Positions 11,900-21,894 are shown, numbered from the stretch's first letter. The stretch is 64,000 nucleotides of DNA from Macrosoma leucophasiata (GCA_036365455.1 JAWQUS010000001.1:23545001-23609000); one strand, 5' to 3'. Numbers and translations are program-made. The notes: generated from the letters alone by a model not told the origin.

Positions 11900-12418
11900 G
11901 CGGCCCGCCCGTGCTTCGCGCGGGTGCAATGTTACCTACCCTCTCCTATTTGTCTTAGCGTGATGATTATAGATATAGCCTAAAGCCTTCCTTGATATCT
12001 TCTATAGTTTAGGCAGCGTACGCAAAATGAGTAACTTTTCTAATTGTTTTTTTACACCTTGTGTCTGAAAAACCCAAATATCTTACGGAACTCTATTTTT
12101 CCAAAATAAAATATAGCCTATGTTACCCGTAGATAATGTAGCTTTCGAATAGTGAAGATATTCCTCGATATATTTTATAGTTTAAGCAGCGTACGCAAAA
12201 TAAGTAATTTACTTGGATGATTTTTTACACCTTGTGTGTGAAAAACCCAAATATCTTACGGAACCCTACTTTTTTCAAAATAAAATATAGCCTATGTTAC
12301 CCGCGGATAATATAGCTTTCGAATAGTTAAAGAATTTTTAAATCGGTCCCGTAGTTATTGAGCCTATTCAAAACAAACAAACAAAAAAATATTACCTCTT
12401 TATAATATTAGTTTAGAT
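11900..12418 (+). repeat. RTE-like 3'-end repeat with an internal tandem duplication
   Basis: Starts CGGCCCGCCCGTGCTTCGCG and ends TTTATAATATTAGTTTAGAT, a structure shared by many insect LINE 3' ends. A block of about 172 bp is repeated inside it: GCAGCGTACGCAAAAT occurs at about 12014 and 12186, and AAACCCAAATATCTTACGGA at about 12071 and 12244. Confidence 0.7.
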
Positions 12419-12780
12419 AATAATGGAAACCCTTGATACGTCCCACTGCTGGGCACGAGTTTCTCCTCTTCATATGAGGAGGCCTGGAGCTTACTCCTCC
12501 ACGCTGCTCTAATACGAATTGGTGGAGATAAGGGTTAGTGGCCAACCCGCTGTCGCATGTTTTCAAACCACCAATAAGGACTCCAATAAGGTTTAACGAC
12601 TGCTATCTATCGATAGCAACCGGGACCGATGGTTTAACGTGCCCTCCGAAGCACAGAAACGTGCATTTCAATTTGTCACTAGCGGTCACCCATCACAAAC
12701 CCGACCACGCCCGCATCGTTTAACTGTGTAGATCCCCTCCGATCTACACCAGCCGCGGGGCCATGCGCGCATGTCTTTAT
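12417..12780 (-). mobile_element. SINE-1 copy, nearly complete
   Basis: On the minus strand it runs from GCGCGCATGGCCCCGCGGC through GGGTGACCGCTAGTG, GAGGGCACGTTAAAC and CCCGGTTGCTATCGATAG to CTCGTGCCCAGCAGTGGGAC. The better preserved head at 41728 has TAGCCCAGCGG, a good match to a pol III A box, which suggests a tRNA-derived SINE. I see no clear B box, so the class is uncertain. Confidence 0.7.
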
Positions 12781-12861
12781 ATGTAGCATAAAATATAATA
12801 ATGTTTCCAATGATAGAAAATTGTAGGCAATATCCTCCTCCTCGAGTCGATTTCCTCATTG

Positions 12862-13275
12862 CTGAGGGTCGTGATCCCCTCGTTGGGAAGACAGTTTCAC
12901 TTTCACGATTTCCTTCCACTTTTTTCTGTCCTTTGCTTTGTGGAGAGCGTCATGCAGCTTGTTGAACGGACCTGGTCAGACCATCTGATTGGTGAACGAC
13001 CTCTCGGCCGTTTCCCGTCCACCTTCCCGGTCACCATGAGCTGCTCCAGATTATTTCCATCTTTGCGTGCAATGTGACCAAAGAACCTCAGGATTCTTTT
13101 TCAGCTTCCTTCTCCACTATTTCTATCTTTCCTGGAGCCAGCAGTCCACGCACATTCCACGTAGCAATCCGGCAATGTTCTCGGATTGAAATATTTTTGT
13201 TGACACATGTAGCACGCCGATTACGAATTCTCTCCACGTCACTTTCTGATAGTAGATGCTCGACTAATTTGGTCT
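12862..13275 (-). pseudogene. Internally deleted RTE-like LINE: endonuclease start joined to ORF C-terminus
   Basis: Reading the minus strand from 13275, the sequence RIATWNVRGLLAPGKIEIV looks like the start of an apurinic-type LINE endonuclease. After about 15 more codons and a stop near 13083 it changes directly into FGHIARKDGNNLEQLMVTGK and GKRPRGRSPIRW, the extreme C-terminal part of the same kind of ORF. A frameshift near 12955 separates this from LHDALHKAKDRKKWKEIV, which ends at a stop near 12865. The central endonuclease, whole RT core and thumb are gone. Confidence 0.7.
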
Positions 13276-13479
13276 TCCAGGGCCTCTAAAATCTTGTATG
13301 TATCTTTACACCAGGTCCCTAACGGGGTAGGCAGAGAGTGTAGAGCGCCAGATATCCCGGTCCTGACATACCTCTCATGCCTCGTCTACCTTCATCACTC
13401 TCTACATACATGCACGCCGATTCCTAAGACTTTTGACCCCACCATCAGACAGAACTCGACCTATTTGGTCATGGTAGGT

Positions 13480-13792
13480 AACAATTATTAAGGGTAAAAG
13501 CGACTTCTTTACGATATTCAATAAACTGAAAAGTCTATTATATCGGTTGCCTAACTAGCATAGTTGGTAATAGATGGCGCTGCTGCTACCATAAAGCAAT
13601 GCAATAGATGTGAAGGAAAGATTTGACAAATCGGGCAGGACTTCAGTAGCTCAATTGGAAGAGCGGCTGGACTAGATTCCCAGTAGGCCGCGAGTTCGAG
13701 TCTCGCCTGAAGTCAAATTTTTCTTTCCATTTTTCTTTAAAAATAAAATATATTTCACAAGCATGTGTTAATGCGAAATAATATAAAACAAT
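13480..13792 (+). mobile_element. tR repeat: 313-bp element bearing a tRNA-like sequence, with 10-bp target duplication
   Basis: Exactly flanked by CATGGTAGGT at 13470-13479 and 13793-13802, inside LINE-A sequence whose uninterrupted form is present at 50310-50320. The element starts AACAATTATTAAGGG and ends ATAATATAAAACAAT, with no poly-A. About 160 bp of non-tRNA sequence lies before the tRNA-like part and about 80 bp after it. Related copies are at 33132-33456, 54190-54393, 62424-62625 and, more distantly, 31640-31870. No coding capacity. I do not recognise this family. Confidence 0.85.
13641..13715 (+). ncRNA. tRNA-like sequence inside the tR repeat (not a clean tRNA gene)
   Basis: A cloverleaf can be drawn: acceptor ACTTCAG/CTGAAGT, D arm GCTC/GAGC, T arm GCGAG-TTCGAGT-CTCGC. 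The anticodon arm is irregular: GCTGG/CCAGT leaves a 9-nt loop ACTAGATTC, or a shifted 7-nt loop puts AGA at the anticodon with a mismatch at the stem base. AGA would be serine, but the long variable arm of serine tRNAs is missing. Internal A and B boxes (TAGCTCAATTGG, AGTTCGAGTC) are good. It is best called tRNA-derived; whether it is transcribed is unknown. Confidence 0.6.
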
Positions 13793-14062
13793 CATGGTAG
13801 GTCAGTCTTGGTCTTCCTGGGCCTCTGCAACCATACACATTCGCATTGTATAGTCATTCGCTCATTCGACATTCTTTCTATACGCCCGAACCATCGGAGC
13901 ATGCCTTTTTTCATCACCATCACGTGAACTGAAAAATCTATCTGCTTAACATCTAAAATCTTAACCTCTTAAATATAATAATACTTGTTTTATCATTCGC
14001 TAATATACCTTTTTTTTACATGACCGAACCTTCTAGAACTCCAATTGGAGCATGCTTTACAT

Positions 14063-14246
14063 CAGAGGTTCCCAAATTATTTTTCTTGTAGACCCCTTTC
14101 AATTTTTTTCTGGTTTCGGTGGACCCCTTTGGTAACATTTATATAACTTTCCCATGTATCCCATTTTTGTTTACGCATATACGTAGACCCCATCGAGTCT
14201 CCCATAGACCCCAGGGGGTCTATATGGACCACTTTGGGAATCACTG
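14063..14246. mobile_element. Short non-autonomous hAT element (MITE)
   Basis: Ends CAGAGGTTCCCAAA and TTTGGGAATCACTG form hAT-type terminal inverted repeats. The flanks CTTTACAT (14055-14062) and CCTTACAT (14247-14254) are an 8-bp target duplication with one change, as expected for hAT. Internal sequence is rich in GTAGACCCC repeats and codes for nothing. Confidence 0.85.
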
Positions 14247-14254
14247 CCTTACAT

Positions 14255-14852
14255 CATTGTACAAAATAATTAAAATTTGATCTTTAATAGATTCTATAAA
14301 CCTGAAATACATCAAATAATCAGTCATGCATTACTGACTTCAAAAAACAATCGGAATAATTCTTACACACTTTACACGTTAATTAATTAGAACACACATG
14401 TTAATCTTACCAAACTTATTCACACTGTAACAAACTAACAAACCAGGTTTCAGAACTGCACCCCGTAAAAACCCAACAGCTAATTAGCACAATAATATTT
14501 AAAACAAGCGAAGAGCCGAAACGTTAAGCGAAATTTATACCAAGACAATATTAGAAGAGAGAAATGAGCGGAGCAAATGCAATAACAATAAATAGCAATA
14601 AATAAAAGGATTCCGTCGTTGCTTGTATTGTATGATACTAATCCCGGAGGATAGGGCGGTTGTGGAGTCGGTGCTAATTAAATGTACTGTAATTATACGG
14701 TTTAATTTATGTTGATTAGATTTTTTTTATGAGTGTTTATACTAACGTCAAACATATTCGTATATTGGTTTTTATATTTGACTCAACCGTCTTAAGTTGT
14801 CGAATCAAATGCTTCTGAAAAAACTATTTCTTAATCAATAGCAAAATTTAAG
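14255..14852. other. AT-rich stretch without recognised feature
   Basis: No reading frame or repeat that I recognise. Confidence 0.4.
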
Positions 14853-15122
14853 TTTTTTTTTATGTAATAAAAGTGACAAACAAGCGTTTAGTTTACATTG
14901 ATGTTAAGTGATGACTGCAGCCTATAGACACTTACACAATGACCAGAGGTCAAAATGCAGATGCACTGCCACTCCTGAGGCATTAGGTGTTATGCCTCTG
15001 TGCCGGAAATCACAGAGCTGTACATTACCACCTGTACATCACTACCATTTAGCGGCAAGTTAAATTAGGTAATGCGGTGGTACATACGCTCGCGAGCTCC
15101 GTCACTGGAGCTCTACCACCAG
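14853..15122 (-). mobile_element. ZL retroposon copy
   Basis: Minus-strand copy beginning ACTGGTGGTAGAGCTCCAGT at 15122 with intact hairpin and ending in poly-T on the plus strand near 14853. A short internal deletion removes part of the block that reads CCGGTCAGGTGGTAATG. Confidence 0.85.
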
Positions 15123-15906
15123 TAAAAAGTGTTTTGAAAATTACTTAAAACAAGAAAGAAATCACATAAACTAAATAAATTGCTTTCGTTATAATATATA
15201 GGTAATGATATATAGTAACATAAGCTCTGTTCAAATAAAGGCGTCAAATCGTAGCCCCACACTCAATTCAACAAAACTAAGAGAGAAATTTTTCAAGCGC
15301 TCTGAAAAATATCTCAGTTCGACTCCACCGCACTATTCAGAACTAATCCAAGGCAACGCCGACTGTTACGGCGATTACTTTAATTGGCTCAATCTCCATT
15401 CAAAACCACCTCGAGGGGGAATAGATTTATGAGAAAGGGTAAGGCTTTTGATCCCTGTTTATGAAGTAAGATAGTGAAAAAAGTTAGACTCAGTTCTTTG
15501 CATTTCTGCTGAATTTTGTAGTGGCTTGTGTGTTTTCCTTTTTCAAGATATAAGCGTTTGATAAAATAACAAAATCCTTTATTTTTTGTTATTTGGAAAC
15601 GAAAATAGCATTGTAAGAACGTTTTTTTTATTAAATAGAGGGGAAAGGAACTCGTTCTTCTAATAAGTGTTTTGAAGACTAAAAAAAGATTTAATATTTT
15701 TCTAACACTTCCAAAATAACATTACAAAAAGAACATTAAAATTAAACATCAATGGGCATTATTAAAAGATAAAATAAATCCAAACATGGTCACGATGTTA
15801 CTCCTTTTCTTAATTCAGGCAATCTGATGAAAATGGCTTCTCGCAGGAGACTACATCTAGCCACCTTGCTGTTCGGTATTGTGTTGTCGGGAAGAGCTCC
15901 GAGTTT
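15123..15906. other. Stretch without recognised feature
   Basis: The 75-codon open frame at 15205-15432 has a less AT-biased composition than its surroundings but no motif I know. I cannot support a gene here. Confidence 0.35.
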
Positions 15907-16181
15907 ACTGGTGGTAGAGCTCCAGTGACGGAGCTCGCGGGCGTAGGCACCACCGCATTACCTAATATACTTGCCGCTAAATGGTAGTGTTCAACACTAT
16001 CGTGTTCCGGTCAGGTGGTAATGTACGGCCCTGTAATTTCCGGCACAGAGGCATAAGACCTTAGGCCTCAGGAGTGGTAACGCATCTGCATTTTGACCTT
16101 GGTCTTTGTGTGGGTGTCTATAGGCTGCAGTCATCACTTAACATCAATGTGAACTGCATGCTTGTTTACCACTTCCATTAC

Positions 16182-16212
<31 letters not shown>
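15907..16212 (+). mobile_element. ZL retroposon copy with long poly-A
   Basis: Complete ZL copy from ACTGGTGGTAGAGCTCCAGT to a poly-A of 28 bases at 16185-16212. Close to the window consensus, so relatively young. Confidence 0.92.
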
Positions 16213-16213
<1 letters not shown>

Positions 16214-16440
16214 ACCCGAATTTCTTTTCAAGAAGCTGTCTTGGCGTCGGGATCGCGCTCGTATTTTCACCAGGGCCACATCTGACTTATTGGCCATGCC
16301 GAAACATAGAACGGCGCCTTTCCGTGGTAGTTTTAGGTTTGCCGCTACCTGTTGTTGGAATGTCTTCCCACCACCTCTGCGTGTCCTAAAAACGCAACAA
16401 ACATTTCGTTCTAAGTTCAAAGGAATGATCATGGAGGAAC
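16213..16440 (+). pseudogene. LINE ORF2 extreme C-terminal remnant
   Basis: A short open stretch reads KLSWRRDRARIF, MPKHRTAPFRGSFRFAATCC, WNVFPPPLRVLKTQQTFRSK. The order matches the last 70 or so residues of CR1/jockey-superfamily LINE proteins, where aromatic FR..F..A...WN and PPLR blocks occur before the stop. No RT core is present. It starts directly after the poly-A of the ZL copy at 15907-16212, which may have inserted into it. Confidence 0.6.
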
Positions 16441-16855
16441 AAAAATTGGCAAATTTGGAAAAGAAAAAAAAAAACTCACCCTTCGATGCTGCTTTGGTGC
16501 ATCCACTTCATTTGCCACAGAAAGACACACGTGGTTACGTGGTTTCCCAGTAACAGTGTATGCCACGTAGCAGCATCGTGGAGGCAGCCACGTCGTATGT
16601 CTTGTTTTCATGCCACGTACGACCGGTTTTGCCGGTTTCGGTTTATGCAATTATATATTGTATTATATTGGTATGTAGGTAAACGTTTTTTAAATACACA
16701 TTTATAATTTGGCCATTTCCTATTTTGTCATGTCATGTCATGAATTTTCTGGGACTTGTCACTTGTCATTTGTCATGGTGACAGATGACAGCATGTTTCG
16801 TTTTTATTGTAACAAATACGATTGATACCACGCCACCAAATATTTGGACTAATTA

Positions 16856-16910
16856 TGTATGTATGTAACTTAGCACCCGTTAGGGATAACGGGGTAGGCA
16901 GAGAGTGTGT
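16856..16910 (-). repeat. LINE-A 3'-end scrap
   Basis: CCGTTAGGGATAACGGGGTAGGCAGAGAGTG: contains the minus-strand LINE-A terminus with an extra partial duplication of the CCCTAACGGGG block. Confidence 0.5.
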
Positions 16911-16989
16911 AATTTTATTTGTTATTATCATTTATTTATTTATCTTTATTTATGTAATATCACGTAACATTGTATATAAATATAACATT

Positions 16990-17280
16990 AGTATGCATGG
17001 AAGTTTTATGTAGTTGGGCGGCTTGTAGTTCGCAAAGCCACTTACGGTGGTCCCATCAGAACACCAGCGCTGTAGTGCCAACTACATCAATCAGCTGAGA
17101 TGGGTACCATTTTTTTGGTCTCACACATACATCATACCGTTAGTTGTGTTAAGTTGTCTCTGTTTTTATTAATATTATGTTTTTTGTTTTGTTGTTTTGT
17201 TTTTTTTTACTATCAATGTTTGTTTAGTGATGTATTGTGTGTGTCAAAAAATAAACTATTTCTATTCTATTCTAATATGA
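16990..17280 (+). repeat. Probable LINE 3' untranslated end
   Basis: Contains CAGCGCTGTAGTGCCAACTA, ATCAGCTGAGATGGGTACC, and ends AATAAACTATTTCTATTCTATTCT. A terminal TCTAT microsatellite after an AATAAA signal is a common LINE end in Lepidoptera. No coding part is recognisable, so the family is open. Confidence 0.5.
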
Positions 17281-17325
17281 AGAGCTTGCGCACACAACAA
17301 CCTAACTCGGTAACAGAAATCAACC

Positions 17326-17915
17326 TTTTTTTTTACGCGGGGAATCCGTCATGGGCACCCGCCGTCTAGGGGAAAAGACGGCGGGTAGTATGAGACTCGT
17401 ACTCACTAAGACCCCGCGGTGTTCCGACTCTTCCGCCATCAGTGGCGGGGTCACGGGAACGCTTAAGCACACATCCGCGACCCCGCCGGTGGCTACTCGT
17501 CTCCGAGCCCTCCGCAGGTTGAGCTCTTTTGCTCCAACCAACATTAGTGGCGTGCGTCACGTGCACGCAACCCAGCTTGGGACCTATTTCCATTTGCGCG
17601 ACGGACATCTCCTAGTCCGACACCCAAAGGTCCCTGCTCCGACCACTCACAACGCCAGGCGTCCCAAGACGCCCGGGTGGAGGAGTCCAGGGGCACACAG
17701 TTCGGCCCCGGGAGAGCGGGAGTGACAGGGATGAACTGAACTTCAACCACCCCTCCGCGGCCCCACCACGTCCCTATCGAGCGGCGGGACCACCGCTATG
17801 CGGCTGGGGATAGGGTGCAGGGCCAACGACATACCCATACACCTCTTGCCCAGCCGCCTTCCCAACACGTTCCCATCTGACGGCGGGACCACCGCTAGGC
17901 GGCTGGGGATCGACA
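17326..17915 (-). mobile_element. GC-rich LINE 3' region (R1-like?)
   Basis: A sharply GC-rich block in AT-rich DNA. On the minus strand it ends GACGGATTCCCCGCGT plus poly-A (poly-T at 17326-17334), which fixes the orientation. Near this end it reads GGAACACCGCGGGGTCTTAG, also found at 35950-36020, so it is a dispersed family. The block GCGGCGGGACCACCGCTA occurs twice, about 99 bp apart (17782 and 17881). The open frames inside (for example 17351-17725) show no known domain and probably reflect high GC. R1/TRAS-type assignment is a guess. Confidence 0.55.
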
Positions 17916-19630
17916 ATCAAACTTTTGGTCAATAAATACTGGTAAATTGACAGGTAGGTGCCAATTAACTGAGTCTTTCTTGGGTGAAGACGAATATATA
18001 ATCGTACTTATTCAGATCTTGTGATAACGGACTTTGAATCTTGCAAAAGAATATGACCCATCCAATTCATCACTCCGCGCCGTGTTTTCATTAAGTAAGC
18101 CTAACTTATGACGGAAACCGACACAGGAATAATGGAATAATATCTTACATTTATACAAGAGTCAACTCATAGGACTGTTGTCACTGTCTTGCTATCGCAA
18201 ATTGACACATTTATTTGGGAATGATTCACTTGCCACTAAACTTCGTTAGTCACATAAATTCAATTCCGTACCTATTAAATTGTAATTTCTTAAAAATAAA
18301 GAACTCATCCGTTTCAAGATCGCAATCAACCTAACTAAAAATCCGTCAACAATATCAAATAGGTCAGATTATCGTACAAAAATCGTATCGTAGTAAAAGA
18401 ATAAGACGCGCGACCCGACGACCCGTCCACTTCATCACCCCGCGCCGTGTTTTCATTAGTTAGCCTAACGTATGACGCGACCAGGGACTAAATCTTCATT
18501 TTTGACATCCCATGGGTGTGGCAGCGGGAGTTAGTTCACTGGATGCGACATGATGAAAATGTTGCTAATTACTGATTTAGGTAGCTGCGGATGGTTTTAT
18601 AATATACTAAAAATATCAAATTTCATTGCTTCGGATCATGGCAGCTGAAAATACTAAAACGTGTTTAATTTTTTTTTTAAGCTTTGTTTTTTTATTATTT
18701 TTAAGGTGATTTGGTAGCAGGTAATTCAATAATTTTTAAAATATTTTTATGAAGTAATTAAGCTTATATAAATGTTTTTTTTTTATTTAACACAACAATA
18801 GAATATGAAACTGTCATTGTACAGGCGTTCATAGTTTCTTAATACCTACATTTTTATACAAAACGTTTTGAGCTCTTTAAGCTGGTGATTCTCCTAGTGC
18901 TTTGACATTCACATTTGTATGAATCACATGATTTCATTTCATATTTACACTAATAAAGATGCAAGGATGAGGAACATAGTAGTTTAAAAAAACCTTCAAG
19001 TGGTAACCTTATACCTAGAGAGCGCAACGAAAAAGTAATTGTATTGTATTGCGTTATACCCGCTAGCGATTTAAATTTAGCGCAGAAAAAAATATGTTAT
19101 GATACAAATTTTAATTCCGTTTTCATGAATCCCAAGTCTATTAGTGATTCCGTGATATAAACCACGAGAACATTGATTGGTTAGCACTTATCGTTTCATT
19201 AATAGCAATATCATGGTAATTATTAATTTACCCGAATTTTCTTCAATGATGTAAAATTGCTATACAGATGGAAAACTTGAACAATATTAATGTTATAGGG
19301 CCAATTGTGATATCGAAAAAAAAATGTTGTTTATACACAGTTATAAGGGATCACAAGATTTTTTTTTGTAATTTTAATGGTGACCCCATTATAAAAGTTG
19401 TTCAGATGATAAAATTACCCTTTATAATTTGGAAGCTCTTAAATCCACTCGCAACACTGGAGGGGCCAGGGGAGAGAGGGGCGTAGCCATATGCAGGCTT
19501 TCCCCTCTGTCAAAGTACAAGCCCAATTGGGCCTATACCTGTCGCCTAAGAGTTTAAACGTGTGCGTGAAATTGTTTATGTATTTCGTTATAGTCAATGT
19601 GTGAGTTTCGTAGTAATAGACGATTTTTGT
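17916..19630. other. AT-rich stretch with one dispersed direct repeat
   Basis: A block with CGCGCCGTGTTTTCATTA and AGCCTAAC is present at about 18065-18112 and 18431-18477, same orientation, 366 bp apart. Otherwise I see no gene or known repeat. The 72-codon frame at 19268-19486 shows no motif. Confidence 0.4.
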
Positions 19631-19809
19631 AGTGTGTGTGTCACACGCTTTTCCCCCCGCAAAAAATTACAGACTGTTTTGCATCGGTAATAAACGCTAT
19701 GGCTACTCCCCTCCTGTCCGCCGCGGCGGCCGGTGGCCCTCGTTGCTCTATGATTCGAAGGCATCCAACGACACAAATACTTTATGATATTATATATAAG
19801 TTTTTTATT

Positions 19810-19956
19810 TTCTTGAAATCCATTTCACAAAACATAAAGTCACCTCCAGAGGCTACAGTTCCGTGTGAACGTGTCTCGTCCCAGGCGGACGGGACATCGC
19901 TAATGTTGATATATCGGCCCGAGTTCGGACGGACAGACGAATTTTGTAGATGTTAA
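19810..19956 (+). pseudogene. Possible hAT transposase C-terminal scrap
   Basis: The stretch SPPEATVPCERVSSQADG resembles the hAT dimerisation region, in which a P-A-T-S-x-P-x-E-R-x-F-S core is typical. Here the F is lost and the frame ends soon after in unrelated sequence. Too short to be sure. Confidence 0.3.
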
Positions 19957-20146
19957 ATAATAAGGACTACTCTTACGGCCACCGCATTAATTCTACTTGT
20001 TTTTGTTGAAACGGGTTCTCTGTTTTTTACGAGGCTAATGAAAAGAGTTGACAATGTTTTTCAACTCTTCAGCTCATGTTCACGTCCTTATTTCTCTTAT
20101 GGTGTATTATGACCCCGTAATTACTATGATATTGACACGGTTAGTC

Positions 20147-20325
20147 CAGCGGTGTGAGATGACCGTTTGATTCGAAAGGGATGGGTTCGATCCCCGCACC
20201 GGGACAATCGGGTCTGGGTGTTTGTGTATGTGTTGTGTGTGTACAACGGCACCCACGACACAGGATTATCCCCAGTGGGGCTGTGAGTGTAAGCGTATTT
20301 ATTTATTTATTGATGGCAGAAAAAT
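20147..20325 (+). mobile_element. SINE-3: tRNA-derived SINE
   Basis: Starts near GACACGGTTAGTCCAGCGGT (A-box-like) and has GGGTTCGATCCCC, a full pol III B box, at about 20208-20220. The tRNA-like head is followed by a GT-rich body with CAGGATTATCCCCAGTGGGG and an AT-rich tail of TATTTATT repeats. The spacing of the boxes is right for a tRNA-type promoter. Confidence 0.7.
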
Positions 20326-20327
20326 AA

Positions 20328-20440
20328 CTAGGGTCTCAGGGGTTGCAACGAATTTTGACTTAAGTTCTTTGTGTCTATACGCTGGAGTCATCACTTAACA
20401 TCAATGTGTGTTGCTTGTTTCCCACCTTCTTTACATAGCA
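20328..20440 (+). mobile_element. ZL 3'-end fragment
   Basis: Degraded plus-strand ZL end with GAGTCATCACTTAACATCAA and a TTGCTTGTTTCCCACC block. 5' truncated; lies directly after SINE-3. Confidence 0.6.
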
Positions 20441-20514
20441 GTAACATTTACTTTAGCAATGGCTGCAAGACGCGTAGCGTCAGCGTATTTTTTTTGCAAT
20501 TTTTAAAGTTTCTT

Positions 20515-20747
20515 TTTGTGTAATGGAAGTGGTAAATAAGCATGCAGTTCACATTGATGTTAAGTGATGAATGCAGCCTATAGACACCCACACAAAGACC
20601 GAGGTCAAAATGCAGATGCGTCACCATTCCTGAGGCCCAAGGTGTTATGTACGATAGTGCTGAAAACTACCATTTAGCGGCAAGTATATTAGGTAATGCG
20701 GTGGTGCCTACGCCCGGGAGCTCCGTCACTGGAGCTCTACCACCAGT
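20515..20747 (-). mobile_element. ZL copy with internal deletion
   Basis: Minus-strand copy with intact hairpin at 20715-20737. Compared with the usual form it lacks the stretch between GGCATAAC and GTACGAT (about 45 bp). Confidence 0.85.
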
Positions 20748-20824
20748 AGAAAAATATCTGGATTGACAGATTCCCTCACCTTCTGACAGACGATTGACGT
20801 TAACTCTAACATTGATCAGTGCAG

Positions 20825-21330
20825 TTCAGCGTCGGCATCGGGACGTGACGACTCCGCCGCCAATTAACGGAATAATTAGGTATCTTCAACTTCAAGAGAT
20901 TTTTCTCCCTAGTACAGGTAGTCAACCGAAAAATGGCGGTCAAACCATTCCAATGGGGCGGTAGTAAGTTTCATTACGCAAGATGGGCAGCAGCATTTTT
21001 TACTGGTGGTAGAGCTGCAGTGACGGAGCTCGCGGGCGTAGGCACCACCGCATTACCTAATATACTTGCCGCTTAATGGTAGTGTTCAGCACTATCGTGT
21101 TCCGGTCAGGTGGTAATGTACGGCCCTGTTATTTCCGGCACAGAGGCATAACACCTTAGGCCTCAGGAGTGGTAACGCATCTGCATTTTGACCTTCGTCT
21201 TTGTGTGGGTGTCTATAGGCTGCAGTCATCACTTAACATCAATGTGAACTGCAAGGTTGTTTGCCACTTCCATTTCATTAAAAAAAAAATCCTGCAATAA
21301 AACTACTGCCACTGTGATCGCCAATCCGCA
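20825..21330 (+). repeat. Family X copy interrupted by ZL
   Basis: The left part (20825-20996) and right part (21290-21330, CCTGCAATAAAACTACTGCC) are continuous in the copy at 30870-31150. This identifies the pre-insertion site of the ZL copy between them. Confidence 0.65.
21002..21289 (+). mobile_element. ZL retroposon copy inserted in family X
   Basis: Full-length copy from ACTGGTGGTAGAGCTGCAGT to a 10-base poly-A. The left side is a T-run. Comparison with the empty site near 31005-31012 shows no clear target duplication, only loss or change of a few bases. Confidence 0.92.
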
Positions 21331-21880
21331 TGTGATACTATACCCCCCTTATGGGGAGGTTTTAGTCCAGCTGTGGACATCTTTCGACTAAAATGATTAA
21401 ATAGATTCTTTGAGCTAAAATAGTGCAGTTCGGCCAGTTACAGTTAGTAGTTTAAGGGTATGACGTCATTTAACAATCTTCAAAATAAATGGGGCAACTA
21501 TTTTTTTACTTAACCGGTACTTAAACATTTTTTTTTAAATATTGCAACCCTAAATAATAGCCTAAATAAGCAAAATTATATAATCACTTCAATTTACTGC
21601 AGTTCTTCAATCGCTCATGAGAAAGATGGGAGGAATTCTTCAGCAATATAAATCAGAGATCGGGCCGTCTAACATAGATGATCAATATCGTGGGTATGAT
21701 GTAGTGATCACGCCAATATTTCAGTCTGCGCTAACTTGTCTGCCCCTTGAAAATTATCGGGAGCTTAGCCGTTTACTGCTGCGGTTTAATGTTTGCTTTA
21801 CTTAAGAGTAATTTTTCAAGGCTATAATTATGTGAATTTTTATTGACAGTCCTCATAGTACTTAGATTATTAATCTTATA
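21331..21880. other. Stretch without recognised feature
   Basis: The 62-codon frame at 21617-21805 has no motif I know. The sequence TTTTAGTCCAGCTGTGGACAT at about 21360-21380 looks like a worn LINE/SINE 3' end. Confidence 0.35.
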
Positions 21881-21894
21881 TACTCGTATATATA

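Larger units (their letters stand above)
13295..13925 (-). mobile_element. LINE-A 3' fragment, split by a tR repeat
   Basis: Minus-strand match to the end of LINE-A (reference copy 49671-50501). The part 13295-13479 carries the 3' end (ACCAGGTCCCTAACGGGGTA) and 13793-13925 the more upstream part. They are separated by the insertion at 13480-13792. The target sequence CATGGTAGGT occurs on both sides. Confidence 0.9.

Noticed and set aside
13641..13715. Functional tRNA gene
   Set aside because: Irregular anticodon arm, several copies inside a mobile repeat, truncated or fold-back forms elsewhere. Kept as tRNA-like.
16074..16211. N-terminal part of the 159-codon frame
   Set aside because: It translates ZL sequence and its poly-A (the lysine run). 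Only the part from about 16213 resembles a protein.
15907..16212. ZL as a Helitron because of a hairpin near one end
   Set aside because: No CTRR-type end follows the hairpin at the expected spacing, and the other end is poly-A.
17351..17725. 124-codon protein in the GC-rich block
   Set aside because: Open frames exist on both strands because stops are rare in GC-rich DNA. No motif, and the block has the poly-T of a minus-strand retroelement.
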